A stretch of DNA of 37,959 bases from JBBRCX01 sp038204465 (GTDB lineage Bacteria > Planctomycetota > Phycisphaerae > Tepidisphaerales > Tepidisphaeraceae): contig JBBRCX010000043.1 in the NCBI GenBank assembly GCA_038204465.1, positions 1 to 37,959 on the forward strand, read 5' to 3'. Made by a program: the position numbers and the translations under genes. The notes beneath the pieces were generated by a model, which worked only from the letters and a program-made list of their open reading frames with translations, was not told the DNA's origin and ran no database searches. Positions 1 to 8,053 of the stretch are shown in pieces; position 1 is the first letter of the stretch, and each line of letters opens with the position of its first letter.

Positions 1-1
1 C

Positions 2-1588
2 TTATCGCTTGCTCGCGGCCATGGGCTTTTGCTCCATGGCGGGCTTTTTCGTCATCTTCATCGCCTCACCGAGTCCGTCGCGCACGCGCTTGCCGTACTC
101 GGCGTCGCATTGGTCGAGCATTCCAATGAAGCGGTCCTGAATCTCCTTCGTGCACTGCGCCAGGTTGTTCACGTGGTTCATGATCAGCTCGTCGCGCTCT
201 TCGTTGGTGAAAGCGCGATAGCGCTCGCCGGGCTGCTTGAAGTCATTGGTCCGGCTGATCTTTTCACGCACCAGGTTGCCCTGGATCATCGGCGTGTGGG
301 ACTTGCCGCCCGGGACGGCTTCCTTCAAGCCGCCAAGGCTGCTCGGCTCGTAGTTGACGTGCGGACTTTCTCCGCCGCCGTCGACATAGTAGGTCATCTG
401 TCCATCGCGCTGGTTGGTCGCGACGGGGCGCTTCGGGCGATTGATGGGAAGCTGCAGATAGTTGGGCCCCACGCGGTAGCGCTGCGTGTCGGAGTAAGAG
501 AGGGTGCGGCCCTGGAGCATCTTGTCGTCGGAGAAATCGAGTCCATCGACGAGCACGCCTGTTCCGAATGCTACTTGTTCCACTTCGGCGAAGTAATTAC
601 TGGGATTGCGGTCGAGCACCATTCGGCCGACCGGCATCATGGCGAACTTGTCTTCCGGCCAGATCTTGGTGTCGTCCAGCGGATCGAAGTCGAGTTCCGG
701 GTGCTCGTCGTCCGACATCATCTGAACCTGCATCTCCCACTCCGGAAATTCGCCGCGCTCAATCGCGTCGTACAGGTCCTGCGTCGCGTGGTTGAAGTTC
801 TTCGCCTGAATCTCCGTCGCCTGCTTGCCGGTGAGGTTCTTCACGCCCTGTTTGGGGACCCAGTGGTACTTCACCAACACCGCGTTGCCGTCAGCGTTCA
901 CCCACTTATACGTGTTCACGCCGGAGCCCTGCATGTTCCGGTAGCCGGCGGGGATGCCCCACGGGCTGAAGAGCCAGGTGGCCATGTGCATCGACTCGGG
1001 GGTGAGGCTGAGGAAGTCGTAGAAGCGCTGCATGTCCTGGCGATTGGTCACGGGATCGGGCTTGAAGGCGTGGACCATGTCCGGGAACTTGAGCGCGTCG
1101 CGGATGAAGAAGACCTTCAGGTTGTTGCCCACCAGGTCCCAGTTGCCGTCTTCGGTGTAGAACTTGACCGCGAAGCCGCGCGGGTCTCGAAGCGTCTCGG
1201 GAGAGTGGCCGCCATGGATGACGGTTGAGAAGCGGACGAACAGCGGCGTGCGTTTTCCCTTCTGCTGAAACAGTTTTGCGCGGGTGAACTTCGCGATGGG
1301 CTGGCCCCCGACGGCGCCAAAGGCTTCGAAATAGCCGTGGGCGCCAGTGCCGCGCGCATGCACGACGCGCTCGGGAATGCGCTCGCGATCGAAGTGGGTG
1401 ATCTTCTCGAGAAACGCGTAGTTCTCCAGGGTGGTCGGGCCGCGATTGCCGACCGTGCGCAGGCTCTGGTTGTTGTCGACGGGGTGACCTTGCCGCGTCG
1501 TCAGAGGAGATTGCTCGCTGCCTTCCTGGGGCATCGCCTGCTGTGCGCCATTTCCATTTCCCTTACCGTTGTTTTTCTTTTCTTTCAT
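2..1588 (-). CDS. katA: Catalase, small-subunit haem type (528 aa)
   Basis: Decomposes hydrogen peroxide to water and oxygen in the cytoplasm using haem b. The catalytic His lies near residue 77 in RVVHARGTGAHGYFE. The distal Asn lies in DGNWDLVGNN at about 148-156. The proximal haem ligand Tyr lies near 365 in RTLSYSDTQR. Length fits small-subunit catalases, with no C-terminal flavodoxin-like domain. The first ~30 residues are low-complexity (Lys/Asn/Gly/Gln rich) and probably disordered. The ATG at 1588 is chosen because GGAG lies 6 nt upstream; the frame is open for 21 more codons but has no better start. A short inverted repeat (ATCCTT/AAGGAT, about 1620-1640) lies in the upstream region and may be regulatory. 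The stop codon falls at the window edge, so the downstream context is not visible. The family is certain; the symbol is a conventional label. Confidence 0.95.
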   Translation of the reverse strand: MKEKKNNGKGNGNGAQQAMPQEGSEQSPLTTRQGHPVDNNQSLRTVGNRGPTTLENYAFLEKITHFDRERIPERVVHARGTGAHGYFEAFGAVGGQPIAKFTRAKLFQQKGKRTPLFVRFSTVIHGGHSPETLRDPRGFAVKFYTEDGNWDLVGNNLKVFFIRDALKFPDMVHAFKPDPVTNRQDMQRFYDFLSLTPESMHMATWLFSPWGIPAGYRNMQGSGVNTYKWVNADGNAVLVKYHWVPKQGVKNLTGKQATEIQAKNFNHATQDLYDAIERGEFPEWEMQVQMMSDDEHPELDFDPLDDTKIWPEDKFAMMPVGRMVLDRNPSNYFAEVEQVAFGTGVLVDGLDFSDDKMLQGRTLSYSDTQRYRVGPNYLQLPINRPKRPVATNQRDGQMTYYVDGGGESPHVNYEPSSLGGLKEAVPGGKSHTPMIQGNLVREKISRTNDFKQPGERYRAFTNEERDELIMNHVNNLAQCTKEIQDRFIGMLDQCDAEYGKRVRDGLGEAMKMTKKPAMEQKPMAASKR

Positions 1589-1870
1589 GATGAACTCCGT
1601 TGATTGAACGACCTCCTGAAATCCTTCATAACGAAAGGATACCGGCCGCATTCTGATCGAAAAAGGCCGCGCCCCCGGAACCGCGTGCAGCGGGGAATGT
1701 GAGCGTCGGCTGATCCGTGGTTTTAGGACGTGGTTGTCCTCGTCGTCAACACCGCCCCCGGTCCGGCTCAGTTCGCCGGCGATCGGACGCGGCGGACTCG
1801 GTTTTAAGTGCGGTATAAGCCAGCTCTTGCGGCGCAGGGAGGGCGCACGCCCCGCGGCTGCGGATTTTTT

Positions 1871-1883
1871 TTGACAAAGTCAA
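1871..1883. promoter_or_regulatory. Palindrome TTGAC-AAA-GTCAA, operator-like
   Basis: A perfect 5-bp inverted repeat with a 3-nt centre follows a run of eight T. Its left half reads TTGACA like a -35 box, but no matching -10 hexamer sits at 16-18 nt. It lies about 280 nt upstream of the catalase start and 190 nt upstream of the PhyH start. A protein-binding site is possible; this is inference from symmetry only. Confidence 0.3.
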
Positions 1884-1954
1884 GGATTATCTGCCGCGTA
1901 TGAACCGGCTTTCCGAGGTTTCGTACATCTTATGTCTACAATCCTCCTTCCCTG

Positions 1955-1993
1955 GGTGGCGTGGTACCCCGAGAGGACCACGCCACCTTTTTT
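1955..1993 (+). terminator. Intrinsic-terminator-like hairpin before PhyH
   Basis: An 11-bp perfect stem, GGTGGCGTGGT paired with ACCACGCCACC, has an 11-nt loop and is followed directly by six T on the plus strand. This is the textbook shape of a rho-independent terminator. No plus-strand gene lies upstream, so it would end a short leader transcript about 80 nt before the PhyH start: an attenuator, a small RNA end, or a block on antisense transcripts from the catalase region. Confidence 0.6.
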
Positions 1994-2075
1994 GTTGCGC
2001 TATCCAAAAGCCATCACACCCCTCACGCGGATCATCCGTGTGGACGATCCATCTCGCATCTGGTTTGATAAAGAC

Positions 2076-2852
2076 ATGACGCAGACGGACAGCGCGCCCA
2101 AGGCGCGGGACGTGCTTGGGCAGTATCACCGCGATGGATTCGCGCTTTTTGAGAGCGTGCTCGACGAGCGGCAGCTGGCCGATGCGCGGGAGGCAGTGGA
2201 GTGGGCGATGGAAAGCGTCGAGGGTTCTTATCGATGGATCAAGCAGCGGACCTACGAGTGGTTTGGACAGTGGCCCATCTTTCTCGAGCTGATCGAGCAT
2301 CCGTTCGTGATTGAGTTTGCCCGGGGAACGCTGGGCGAGGATTTCCACATGATCGCGGCGCAGTGCTCGCGCAATACCAAGGCCGATCCCTACGCGCCCG
2401 GGGCGATGCAGATCCACCAGGACGCGTGCTTCTTTCCGCCCGCCGATCGCGCGCGCCCGGACGTGCCTGCGGACCGCTACGGGTTTTCAGCCATGTGGTA
2501 TCTGCAGGATACACCGTTGGAGATGGGGCCGACGCAATTGGTCGCCGGTTCCCAATTGCCGGGTGCCGCGCAGCATAGTGAGCAGGAATTGGAGGCGGAG
2601 CCCGATAAAGCCTGGCGATGCGCAATCCCGGCCGGGAGTCTGCTGTTTTTCAATCACCGCACGTGGCATCGCGGGGCGCGCAACGAAACCGAAACGCCGC
2701 GGGACCTTATCACCAACGCCTACGCTCGGCCGGAGGTGCTGAAGGCGCAGGTCACTACGAAGCAGGCGGACGGATCGGAGAAGTATGTGCCGTGGGACGA
2801 CTTGCTCAAAGAGTGCAGTCCGTTGAGGAAGATGCTGATGCGCCCGCGATGA
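2076..2852 (+). CDS. Phytanoyl-CoA dioxygenase (PhyH) family protein
   Basis: A 258-residue non-haem Fe(II)/2-oxoglutarate-dependent oxygenase of the PhyH family. The metal-binding HxD is H114-Q-D116 (IHQDACFF). The distal His is H198 in NHRTWHRGARN, and R209 in ETPRDLITNAY is the likely 2-oxoglutarate-binding Arg. The substrate cannot be read from the sequence; bacterial PhyH proteins act on varied small molecules. The ATG at 2076 is chosen because upstream in-frame codons run through the terminator-like hairpin and look non-coding; the Shine-Dalgarno is weak. It is followed on the same strand, 77 nt later, by a TIM-barrel sugar isomerase, a pairing that suggests a small catabolic unit. Confidence 0.85.
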   Translation: MTQTDSAPKARDVLGQYHRDGFALFESVLDERQLADAREAVEWAMESVEGSYRWIKQRTYEWFGQWPIFLELIEHPFVIEFARGTLGEDFHMIAAQCSRNTKADPYAPGAMQIHQDACFFPPADRARPDVPADRYGFSAMWYLQDTPLEMGPTQLVAGSQLPGAAQHSEQELEAEPDKAWRCAIPAGSLLFFNHRTWHRGARNETETPRDLITNAYARPEVLKAQVTTKQADGSEKYVPWDDLLKECSPLRKMLMRPR

Positions 2853-2929
2853 TCTGGTTTGTCAATTTCTACAGATTTGAACTGCTCCTACCACAGCCGC
2901 GGGATTGATCCGCGCGAGGATTGTTCACG

Positions 2930-3730
2930 ATGAAGATCTCAATTCAGGAAGGGTTGTTGCCCGGAGATTCACTGACGCAGAGGCTCGACTTCGCGGAAGA
3001 GCTCGGAGTGGAAGGCGTCGAGTTTTCCGGCTGGTCGAATCCATGGCAGAAGGGGGACGAGCTGGAGAAGGCGTTCCGCAGCCGCAGGGTGAAGTTCTCT
3101 TCGGTTTGCGGGCAGTCGGCGTTCGATTTTCTCGACCCGGACCCAATCAAGCGCCGCGCGAGTATCGAGGAGAGCAAGAAGAACCTGGAGCTCTGCGGGC
3201 GGATGGGGGCCGCCGGGCAGATCGTTCCGCCGATCTTCGGCCCGCCGCGGATCAACGACTTGTCGCCGCTGGCCGACGCGCTCACGCTGGAGAAAAACCT
3301 GCTCGCGGAAATCACCAAAGAGCTGGCGGCCTACGCGGCCCAGCACAACACGCTGTTCCTGCTGGAGCCGCTCAACCGCTACGAGCAGCACTTGCTGCGC
3401 AAGCAGTCGGACGGGCTGGAAATCATCAAAAAGGCGGGCGAGCCGAAGGGCGTTGGGCTGCTGAGCGATTTCTTCCACATGCATATCGAGGAGACCAACA
3501 CGCCGGAGGCGTTTCGGCAGGCGGGGAAGTGGGTGGCGCACGTGCACGTGGCCGACAACACGCGGCTGGAGCCGGGGTCGGGGGACATCGACTGGAAAGC
3601 CGGAATCAAGGCCCTTCGCGACATCAACTTCAAAGGGTATCTGGCGTATGAGTGCTCGCTGTCAGGGGAGAAGGGGCCGACGTTGAGGAAATCGGTGAAG
3701 TTTCTGCGCGATGTCATCGCGTCGGTTTGA
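2930..3730 (+). CDS. Sugar phosphate isomerase/epimerase, xylose-isomerase-like TIM barrel
   Basis: A 266-residue cytoplasmic protein of the AP-endonuclease-2 / xylose-isomerase-like TIM-barrel family, which includes hydroxypyruvate isomerase and ketose 3-epimerases. The expected divalent-metal and catalytic residues are visible: E146 (LFLLEPLNR), D180 and H183 (LLSDFFHMHIEE), H206 (VAHVHVADN) and E241 (LAYECS). The ATG at 2930 is preferred over the in-frame TTG at 2921 because GAGGA at 2916-2920 is 9 nt from the ATG but touches the TTG. It follows the PhyH gene on the same strand. Substrate unknown; family assignment is strong, specific activity is not assigned. Confidence 0.85.
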   Translation: MKISIQEGLLPGDSLTQRLDFAEELGVEGVEFSGWSNPWQKGDELEKAFRSRRVKFSSVCGQSAFDFLDPDPIKRRASIEESKKNLELCGRMGAAGQIVPPIFGPPRINDLSPLADALTLEKNLLAEITKELAAYAAQHNTLFLLEPLNRYEQHLLRKQSDGLEIIKKAGEPKGVGLLSDFFHMHIEETNTPEAFRQAGKWVAHVHVADNTRLEPGSGDIDWKAGIKALRDINFKGYLAYECSLSGEKGPTLRKSVKFLRDVIASV

Positions 3731-3747
3731 GGAAGGAGTTGGCAACG

Positions 3748-3769
3748 GCAGATCTCGATTCAGATCTGC
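3748..3769. terminator. Hairpin between convergent genes
   Basis: A perfect 8-bp stem (GCAGATCT / AGATCTGC) with a 6-nt loop fills the 58-nt gap between the plus-strand isomerase stop and the minus-strand lgt stop. There is no T-run, so it is a weak intrinsic terminator at best, but its position between converging genes fits a bidirectional transcription end. Confidence 0.45.
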
Positions 3770-3788
3770 AACGATGAGAGGCCGCCGC

Positions 3789-4751
3789 TCACGCCTGTGC
3801 CGGCGCGGCGGCAGCAAAGCCGGTAACTTTTCCGCGGCCAAGCCAGCCGAAGGCGAACCAGAGGATGATGCCGGCGGCGAAGAGGAAGATGCTCAGCACC
3901 ATGCTGAAGCTCATTGGTCCCAGGACGGGCGGCTCCACCCGCAGCAGTTCGAGAATGAAGCGCGTGACGGACTCCACGATCAGCATCAGCGCGAAGACCC
4001 GCCCGGGGACATGAGGCAGCGTGAAGTAGGCGACGAGAAGAGCGGCGATCAGGAACGCGTTGAAGGCGCTGTAGAGCTGGGCGGGGTGGACGGCGTTCGA
4101 ATGCTGCTGGGTTGCCAGCATGCGCAGCTCCTGGCTCCGCGCGACTTCCTGCCCAGACTTCAGCTCGAGCATGCCATTTGAGGGATTGCCGGTGAGCAGC
4201 TCGGGCGGCGGCGGTTGCTTGAGCGCGCCGTCGTTGAACTCGTCCAGATACGCGTTGCTGTGATAGGGAAAGTGGACTGCCCACGGGAGATCGCACTCGG
4301 CGCCGTAGCAGCAGCCGTTGAGGAAGCAGCCGATTCGTCCGAAACCCAGGCCGATCATCAGGCAGGGGGCGATGATGTCCATGCCCAGGGGGATTGGCGC
4401 CTTCTTATAGATCCCATAGGCGATGCAGGCAGGGGTGGCGAGCAGAAAGCCCCCGTAAAACGTGAGCCCGCCGCTGCGGATGTTGACCATGTTCAGAAGG
4501 TTGCCCCACACACCCAGTTCAGGGCGCGTGAAGTCGTGGATGTTCTCCAGCACGTGTGACAGGCGCGATCCGATGACGCCCGCGACCAGCGCGATCAGCC
4601 CGGCGTTGACGAGAACCTCCGGGTTGATTCCGCACCGGCGCGCGAGAAACTTCGCCAATTCTATTCCGGCGAGAAATCCGATTACCAGCATCAGGCCGTA
4701 GCCGTAGACGGGGATGTTCAAGCCGGGGATGCGAAATAGTTCCTGAAACAT
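3789..4751 (-). CDS. lgt: Prolipoprotein diacylglyceryl transferase
   Basis: An integral inner-membrane enzyme that transfers diacylglycerol from phosphatidylglycerol to the lipobox Cys of prolipoproteins, the first step of lipoprotein maturation. Visible hallmarks: N-terminal PVYGYGLMLVIGF, SGGLTFYGGFLLA, the signature GRIGCFLNGCCYGAECDLPWAV, and HPAQLYSA near the C-terminal third, among several hydrophobic segments. At 320 residues it is longer than the usual 260-290; the excess is mostly a hydrophilic, Pro/Gln-rich stretch between the signature and the HPAQLYS motif. The ATG shares one base with the panD stop (TAATG), so the two are translationally coupled, and an AAGGA motif precedes it. 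At least one lipoprotein gene (32125) in this window would be a client. Confidence 0.95.
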   Translation of the reverse strand: MFQELFRIPGLNIPVYGYGLMLVIGFLAGIELAKFLARRCGINPEVLVNAGLIALVAGVIGSRLSHVLENIHDFTRPELGVWGNLLNMVNIRSGGLTFYGGFLLATPACIAYGIYKKAPIPLGMDIIAPCLMIGLGFGRIGCFLNGCCYGAECDLPWAVHFPYHSNAYLDEFNDGALKQPPPPELLTGNPSNGMLELKSGQEVARSQELRMLATQQHSNAVHPAQLYSAFNAFLIAALLVAYFTLPHVPGRVFALMLIVESVTRFILELLRVEPPVLGPMSFSMVLSIFLFAAGIILWFAFGWLGRGKVTGFAAAAPAQA

Positions 4752-5149
4752 TACTTTTTTCCTTCTCCGCTCTCCGCAAGGGTTGAAGGATGCTCGATGG
4801 TTTCGATGGGCTGGTTGTTCTTATCGACGATGACGACCCGCGCCCTGTGATTGGGGATCTCCTGCGGCGTCGCGAGCACGAAACTCATGACAATGACACG
4901 GTGGCCCACCTGCGTAAGCCTGGCGGCGGCGCCGTTGACGCCGACGGTGCCGCTGCCGGGCTCGCCGACGATGACGTAAGTGGTGAAGCGGTTGCCATTC
5001 TCTGAGTCCGCGACGATCACCGCTTCATTGGGCACCAGCCCGCTGGCGCGCAGCAGATTGCTGTCGATGGTGATGCTGCCGTGGTAGTTCACGTCGGTGA
5101 AAGTCACGGTTGCGTTGTGCAATTTTGCCTTGAGCAGCTGAGTGAGCAT
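4751..5149 (-). CDS. panD: Aspartate 1-decarboxylase proenzyme
   Basis: Makes beta-alanine from L-aspartate for pantothenate synthesis. The 132-residue proenzyme self-cleaves between Gly24 and Ser25 (NYHGSITID), leaving a pyruvoyl group on the new N-terminus; Ser25 sits at the same position as in the E. coli enzyme. The N-terminus MLTQLLKAKLHNATVT aligns with the usual MxRxMLxxKxHxxxVT start, which supports this ATG. The C-terminal ~20 residues (after VVIVDKNN) extend a little beyond the core fold. It lies 57 nt after panC, which supplies the next step, and overlaps lgt by one base. Confidence 0.96.
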   Translation of the reverse strand: MLTQLLKAKLHNATVTFTDVNYHGSITIDSNLLRASGLVPNEAVIVADSENGNRFTTYVIVGEPGSGTVGVNGAAARLTQVGHRVIVMSFVLATPQEIPNHRARVVIVDKNNQPIETIEHPSTLAESGEGKK

Positions 5150-5206
5150 GCGGATTGGATTCTAGGAGATGATCGGCGATTTCACCACGAAATGGCGAAG
5201 GGAGCT

Positions 5207-6055
5207 TCACGCCACTGGTTCATCGGGTTCGACGATGGCGTTGTCAATCAGACGCGTATTGCCTACGCGGGCAGCGATGGCGAGGAGGGTCGGGCCGGTC
5301 ATCACTTGCACGTCCTTGAGTGTGACGGGATCGACCGCGGCGACGTAGTCGATGTTCAGGTGATGCTCGAGCAGGACGGCGCGAATCGTCGTGATGAGCC
5401 GGTTGGTCTGGCGCACGCCTTCCTGCACTTCGCCCTCGGCCAGGTCGAGCGCACGGCTGATCACCGCCGCCCGCGCACGATCGGGGGGCGAGAGATATTG
5501 ATTGCGGCTGCTCATCGCCAGCCCGTCTTTCTCACGCAACGTTGGACAGGGGACGACCTGAATCGGCCAGTCCAGCGCATCGACCATCGCGCTGATGATG
5601 CGCAATTGCTGGAAGTCTTTCTGCCCCAGGCAGGCGACGTCCGGCTTTACGACGTTGAACAGCTTCGCGACCACCTGGCAGACGCCGCGGAAATGGCCGG
5701 GCCGGTGACGCCCCTCGAGGATGCTGCTGAGCTCCGGGATGTCGACGACGATGTCCGGCACGCCCGGCCGGTACATTTCCTCAGGCGAGGGATTGAAGAC
5801 CAGGTCAACGCCGGCGGCCTTGCACCGGGCGAGGTCCGCTTCGATCGGGCGTGGGTACTTGTTGAAATCCTCGCGCGGCCCGAACTGCGTCGGATTCACG
5901 AAGATGCTGACGGCAACCTTGGGTGCGTGCTGCTTCGCGATGTTAATCAACGACACGTGCCCGTCGTGCAGCGCGCCCATGGTGGGGACGAGCGCGAGCT
6001 TCCCGAGCTCACTGCGCGCGGCGCGGGTTTCGGAGATGGTGCGCGTGACCTTCAT
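5207..6055 (-). CDS. panC: Pantothenate synthetase (pantoate--beta-alanine ligase)
   Basis: A 282-residue cytoplasmic enzyme that joins pantoate and beta-alanine with ATP to give pantothenate. It has the HIGH-like nucleotide motif PTMGALHDGH at 24-33, the family motif FVNPTQFGPREDFNKYPR, QKDFQQLRI, and a KMSKS-like SSRNQYLS. The ATG at 6055 gives the usual PanC N-terminus; the frame stays open upstream for 70 codons, but those look non-coding. No clear Shine-Dalgarno is present. It is followed by panD, which supplies its beta-alanine substrate. No panB is seen in the window. Confidence 0.95.
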   Translation of the reverse strand: MKVTRTISETRAARSELGKLALVPTMGALHDGHVSLINIAKQHAPKVAVSIFVNPTQFGPREDFNKYPRPIEADLARCKAAGVDLVFNPSPEEMYRPGVPDIVVDIPELSSILEGRHRPGHFRGVCQVVAKLFNVVKPDVACLGQKDFQQLRIISAMVDALDWPIQVVPCPTLREKDGLAMSSRNQYLSPPDRARAAVISRALDLAEGEVQEGVRQTNRLITTIRAVLLEHHLNIDYVAAVDPVTLKDVQVMTGPTLLAIAARVGNTRLIDNAIVEPDEPVA

Positions 6056-6155
6056 GGATAGGGCGGCGCCGGATCGGCCGCCGCTATCGAACATAACTAA
6101 GATCGCCAGGCAAGAGTAGCCGCGAGCCAAGCATCGTGATTGGCCGCGGCCCTTC

Positions 6156-6665
6156 TCATCCAGTTTCGGTTCGTGAAGCGAGCGTCGATCGCAGTTGGGC
6201 GATGGTGCTTCCAATGATCGGATGCACCACGTCTGGGGCGATCTCGGACAATGGCGCCAAAACAAAGACGCGTTCGTGCATCAGCGGATGGGGCACCGTC
6301 AACTGGGGCGTCTTGAGCACATGGTCGGCATACAGCAGCAGGTCGAGATCGATCGGGCGCGGCTCCCACTTCACCCGACGCGATCGCCCGAGCAGCTTTT
6401 CAATTGCCAGCAGGCGCTGCAGCAGTGCGTGTGGTTCGAGCGTCGTTCGAAGCTTCGCGGCGGCATTGAGGAAAGGGGGTGAGTCCGTGGGGCCGCCGAC
6501 GGCGGGGTTTTCGAAGAGCGTTGAGACTTGCAGGACTTCCACGCCCGCGGTCGCGCGGAGGAGCTCGATCGCATGTTGGATGTTGAGCTCGCGGTCGCCG
6601 AGGTTAGCGCCGAGGGCGATGTAGGCGGTGACGGGGGGAAATACAGCCACGGGAACAATCCGCAC
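6156..6665 (-). CDS. folK: 2-amino-4-hydroxy-6-hydroxymethyldihydropteridine pyrophosphokinase
   Basis: Transfers pyrophosphate from ATP to 6-hydroxymethyl-dihydropterin in folate synthesis. Hallmarks: AYIALGANLGDRE at the N-terminus, a Val/Ser-Thr-Leu-Phe-Glu-x-Pro loop with VGGPTDSPPFLNAA, the RVKWEPRPIDLDLLLY signature with both catalytic Asp, and LTVPHPLMHERVFVLAPL. The start is uncertain: the frame has no ATG near the N-terminus. GTG at 6665 (about 169 aa, close to family length, with GGCGAG upstream) is my choice; GTG at 6650 is possible; a TTG at 6764 would overlap dapL. It lies between dapL and panC on one strand. Other folate-related genes (pabB, a pabC remnant) are 25 kb away. Confidence 0.93.
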   Translation of the reverse strand: MRIVPVAVFPPVTAYIALGANLGDRELNIQHAIELLRATAGVEVLQVSTLFENPAVGGPTDSPPFLNAAAKLRTTLEPHALLQRLLAIEKLLGRSRRVKWEPRPIDLDLLLYADHVLKTPQLTVPHPLMHERVFVLAPLSEIAPDVVHPIIGSTIAQLRSTLASRTETG

Positions 6666-6726
6666 GGCCAGACGCTCGCCATGATGAACGTCATCATTGG
6701 GCGACGCGGGCTTTTGCCCTGGGAAC

Positions 6727-7974
6727 TTAAAACTCGAATTCGGTGCTGCTGAGGCGCTGGTCAATCTGGTTCAGCACTCGGCGTTCGTCGGCTTCGTCTT
6801 TGGCGATAAAGGTGACGCTGAAGCGGACGTACGGGCCGGCGTCGTCCCACGGAACGGTGCTGATCAGCTTTTCCGTGATCATCCACTGGCTGAACGTCTC
6901 CGCCTTCTCGAAGGCGACGCGCTGCCCGCTCTTCGCGACCGCGGCTTTGGGCACTCGAACGTAGAGAAAGAACGAGCCGCGCGGTCTGGTCGCGCGGAAA
7001 CCGTGCTTGTTCAACACGTCGACCAGCCCGCCCATCCGCCGCGAATACTTGCCGGCGATCTTCTGAGTGATCTGCGGATGCGCGAGGGCGTAGGCGCACG
7101 CCTGTTGGATGGCGAGGAACTGCCCGGAGTCGGTGTTGTCCTTCACGTCAGCGTACGCCTTCACGATCAGCGGATTGCCCACGACGAAGCCGAGCCGCCA
7201 GCCGGTCATGTTGAAACCCTTGCTCATCGAGTGCAACTCGACGCCGACGTCCATGGCGCCGGGCGTGGCGAGGAACGAGAGCGGCTTGCCTTCGAAGACC
7301 AGCGCGGCGTAAGCGGCGTCGTGAATCACGATGAGGTTGTGCTTCTTCGCGAAGGCGACGACCTCGGCGAAAAACTGCGGCGTTGCCGACGCTCCGGTCG
7401 GGTTGTTCGGATAATTGATCACCAGCGTCTTGGCGCGCTTCACTTTGTCGGGCGGGACGCTGGCGAGGTCCGGAAGGAAGTTGTTCTTCTCCAGAAGCGG
7501 CAGGTTATAGACTTCGCCGCCGACGTACTTGCTGTGCGTCCCGAAGACGGGGTAGCCGGGCGTGGTCATCAGCGCAACGTCGCCGGGATTGATGAAGCAC
7601 GCCGGAAGAATGCTCAGCGCCGCCTTGGAGCCGATGGAGTGGACGACCTCGGTCGCGGGGTCGATGCCGCCGACGCCGCAGACGTCTTGCATCCATCGCG
7701 CCGCTGCCTCCTTGAAGGGCGCGGCGCCGTTGTCCGCATAGCCTCGATTTTCCGGATCGCGCGCGGCCTGCGCGAGCGCGTCGATGCAGTCGGGAAAGGC
7801 CATCTCGTCCGGCTCGCCGACGCCCATGTCGATCAGTTCGGCGCCGGGATTCGCCTGCAGCGCGGCGCGCTTGGCGCGCTTGATCTTCTCGAACTTGTAG
7901 ATCTCGGTCCCCTTGCCGTAGAGCTTTCCGCCGATGCGTTCGGCAAACAAATTCTGGATGTAGCTGTCGCTCAT
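6727..7974 (-). CDS. dapL: LL-diaminopimelate aminotransferase
   Basis: A 415-residue class I/II PLP aminotransferase that converts tetrahydrodipicolinate and glutamate to LL-diaminopimelate in one step, bypassing the succinylated or acetylated intermediates (DapD/E route). The PLP Lys is K252 in SMSKGFNMTGWRLGF; NNPTG is at 190-194 and the pyridine-N Asp at about 219 (VIHDAAY). The N-terminal region with RIGGKLYGKGTEIYKFEKIK and LIDMGVGEPDE is typical of the DapL subgroup rather than of ordinary aspartate aminotransferases. The ATG at 7974 gives the expected start. It is first in the run dapL-folK-panC-panD-lgt. Use of DapL is common in Planctomycetota, Chlamydiae, cyanobacteria and plants. 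Confidence 0.9.
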   Translation of the reverse strand: MSDSYIQNLFAERIGGKLYGKGTEIYKFEKIKRAKRAALQANPGAELIDMGVGEPDEMAFPDCIDALAQAARDPENRGYADNGAAPFKEAAARWMQDVCGVGGIDPATEVVHSIGSKAALSILPACFINPGDVALMTTPGYPVFGTHSKYVGGEVYNLPLLEKNNFLPDLASVPPDKVKRAKTLVINYPNNPTGASATPQFFAEVVAFAKKHNLIVIHDAAYAALVFEGKPLSFLATPGAMDVGVELHSMSKGFNMTGWRLGFVVGNPLIVKAYADVKDNTDSGQFLAIQQACAYALAHPQITQKIAGKYSRRMGGLVDVLNKHGFRATRPRGSFFLYVRVPKAAVAKSGQRVAFEKAETFSQWMITEKLISTVPWDDAGPYVRFSVTFIAKDEADERRVLNQIDQRLSSTEFEF

Positions 7975-8053
7975 GATCGTGACGGCAGACCGGGGGACGG
8001 TAACGATTCGGGCCGGGATTGTAGGGCTTGAAGGGGTGGGATCAAGCGCGTGG

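Larger units (their letters stand above)
1589..2075. other. Divergent intergenic region, catalase / PhyH
   Basis: This 487-nt gap holds no convincing gene; reading frames over it lack family similarity that I recognise. It carries a small inverted repeat near 1620-1640, a GGAC/GTCC hairpin near 1727-1740, a palindrome at 1871-1883, and a strong hairpin with a T-run at 1955-1993. It must contain the catalase promoter on the minus strand and probably the PhyH promoter on the plus strand, but I see no clean -35/-10 pair for either. Confidence 0.6.
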
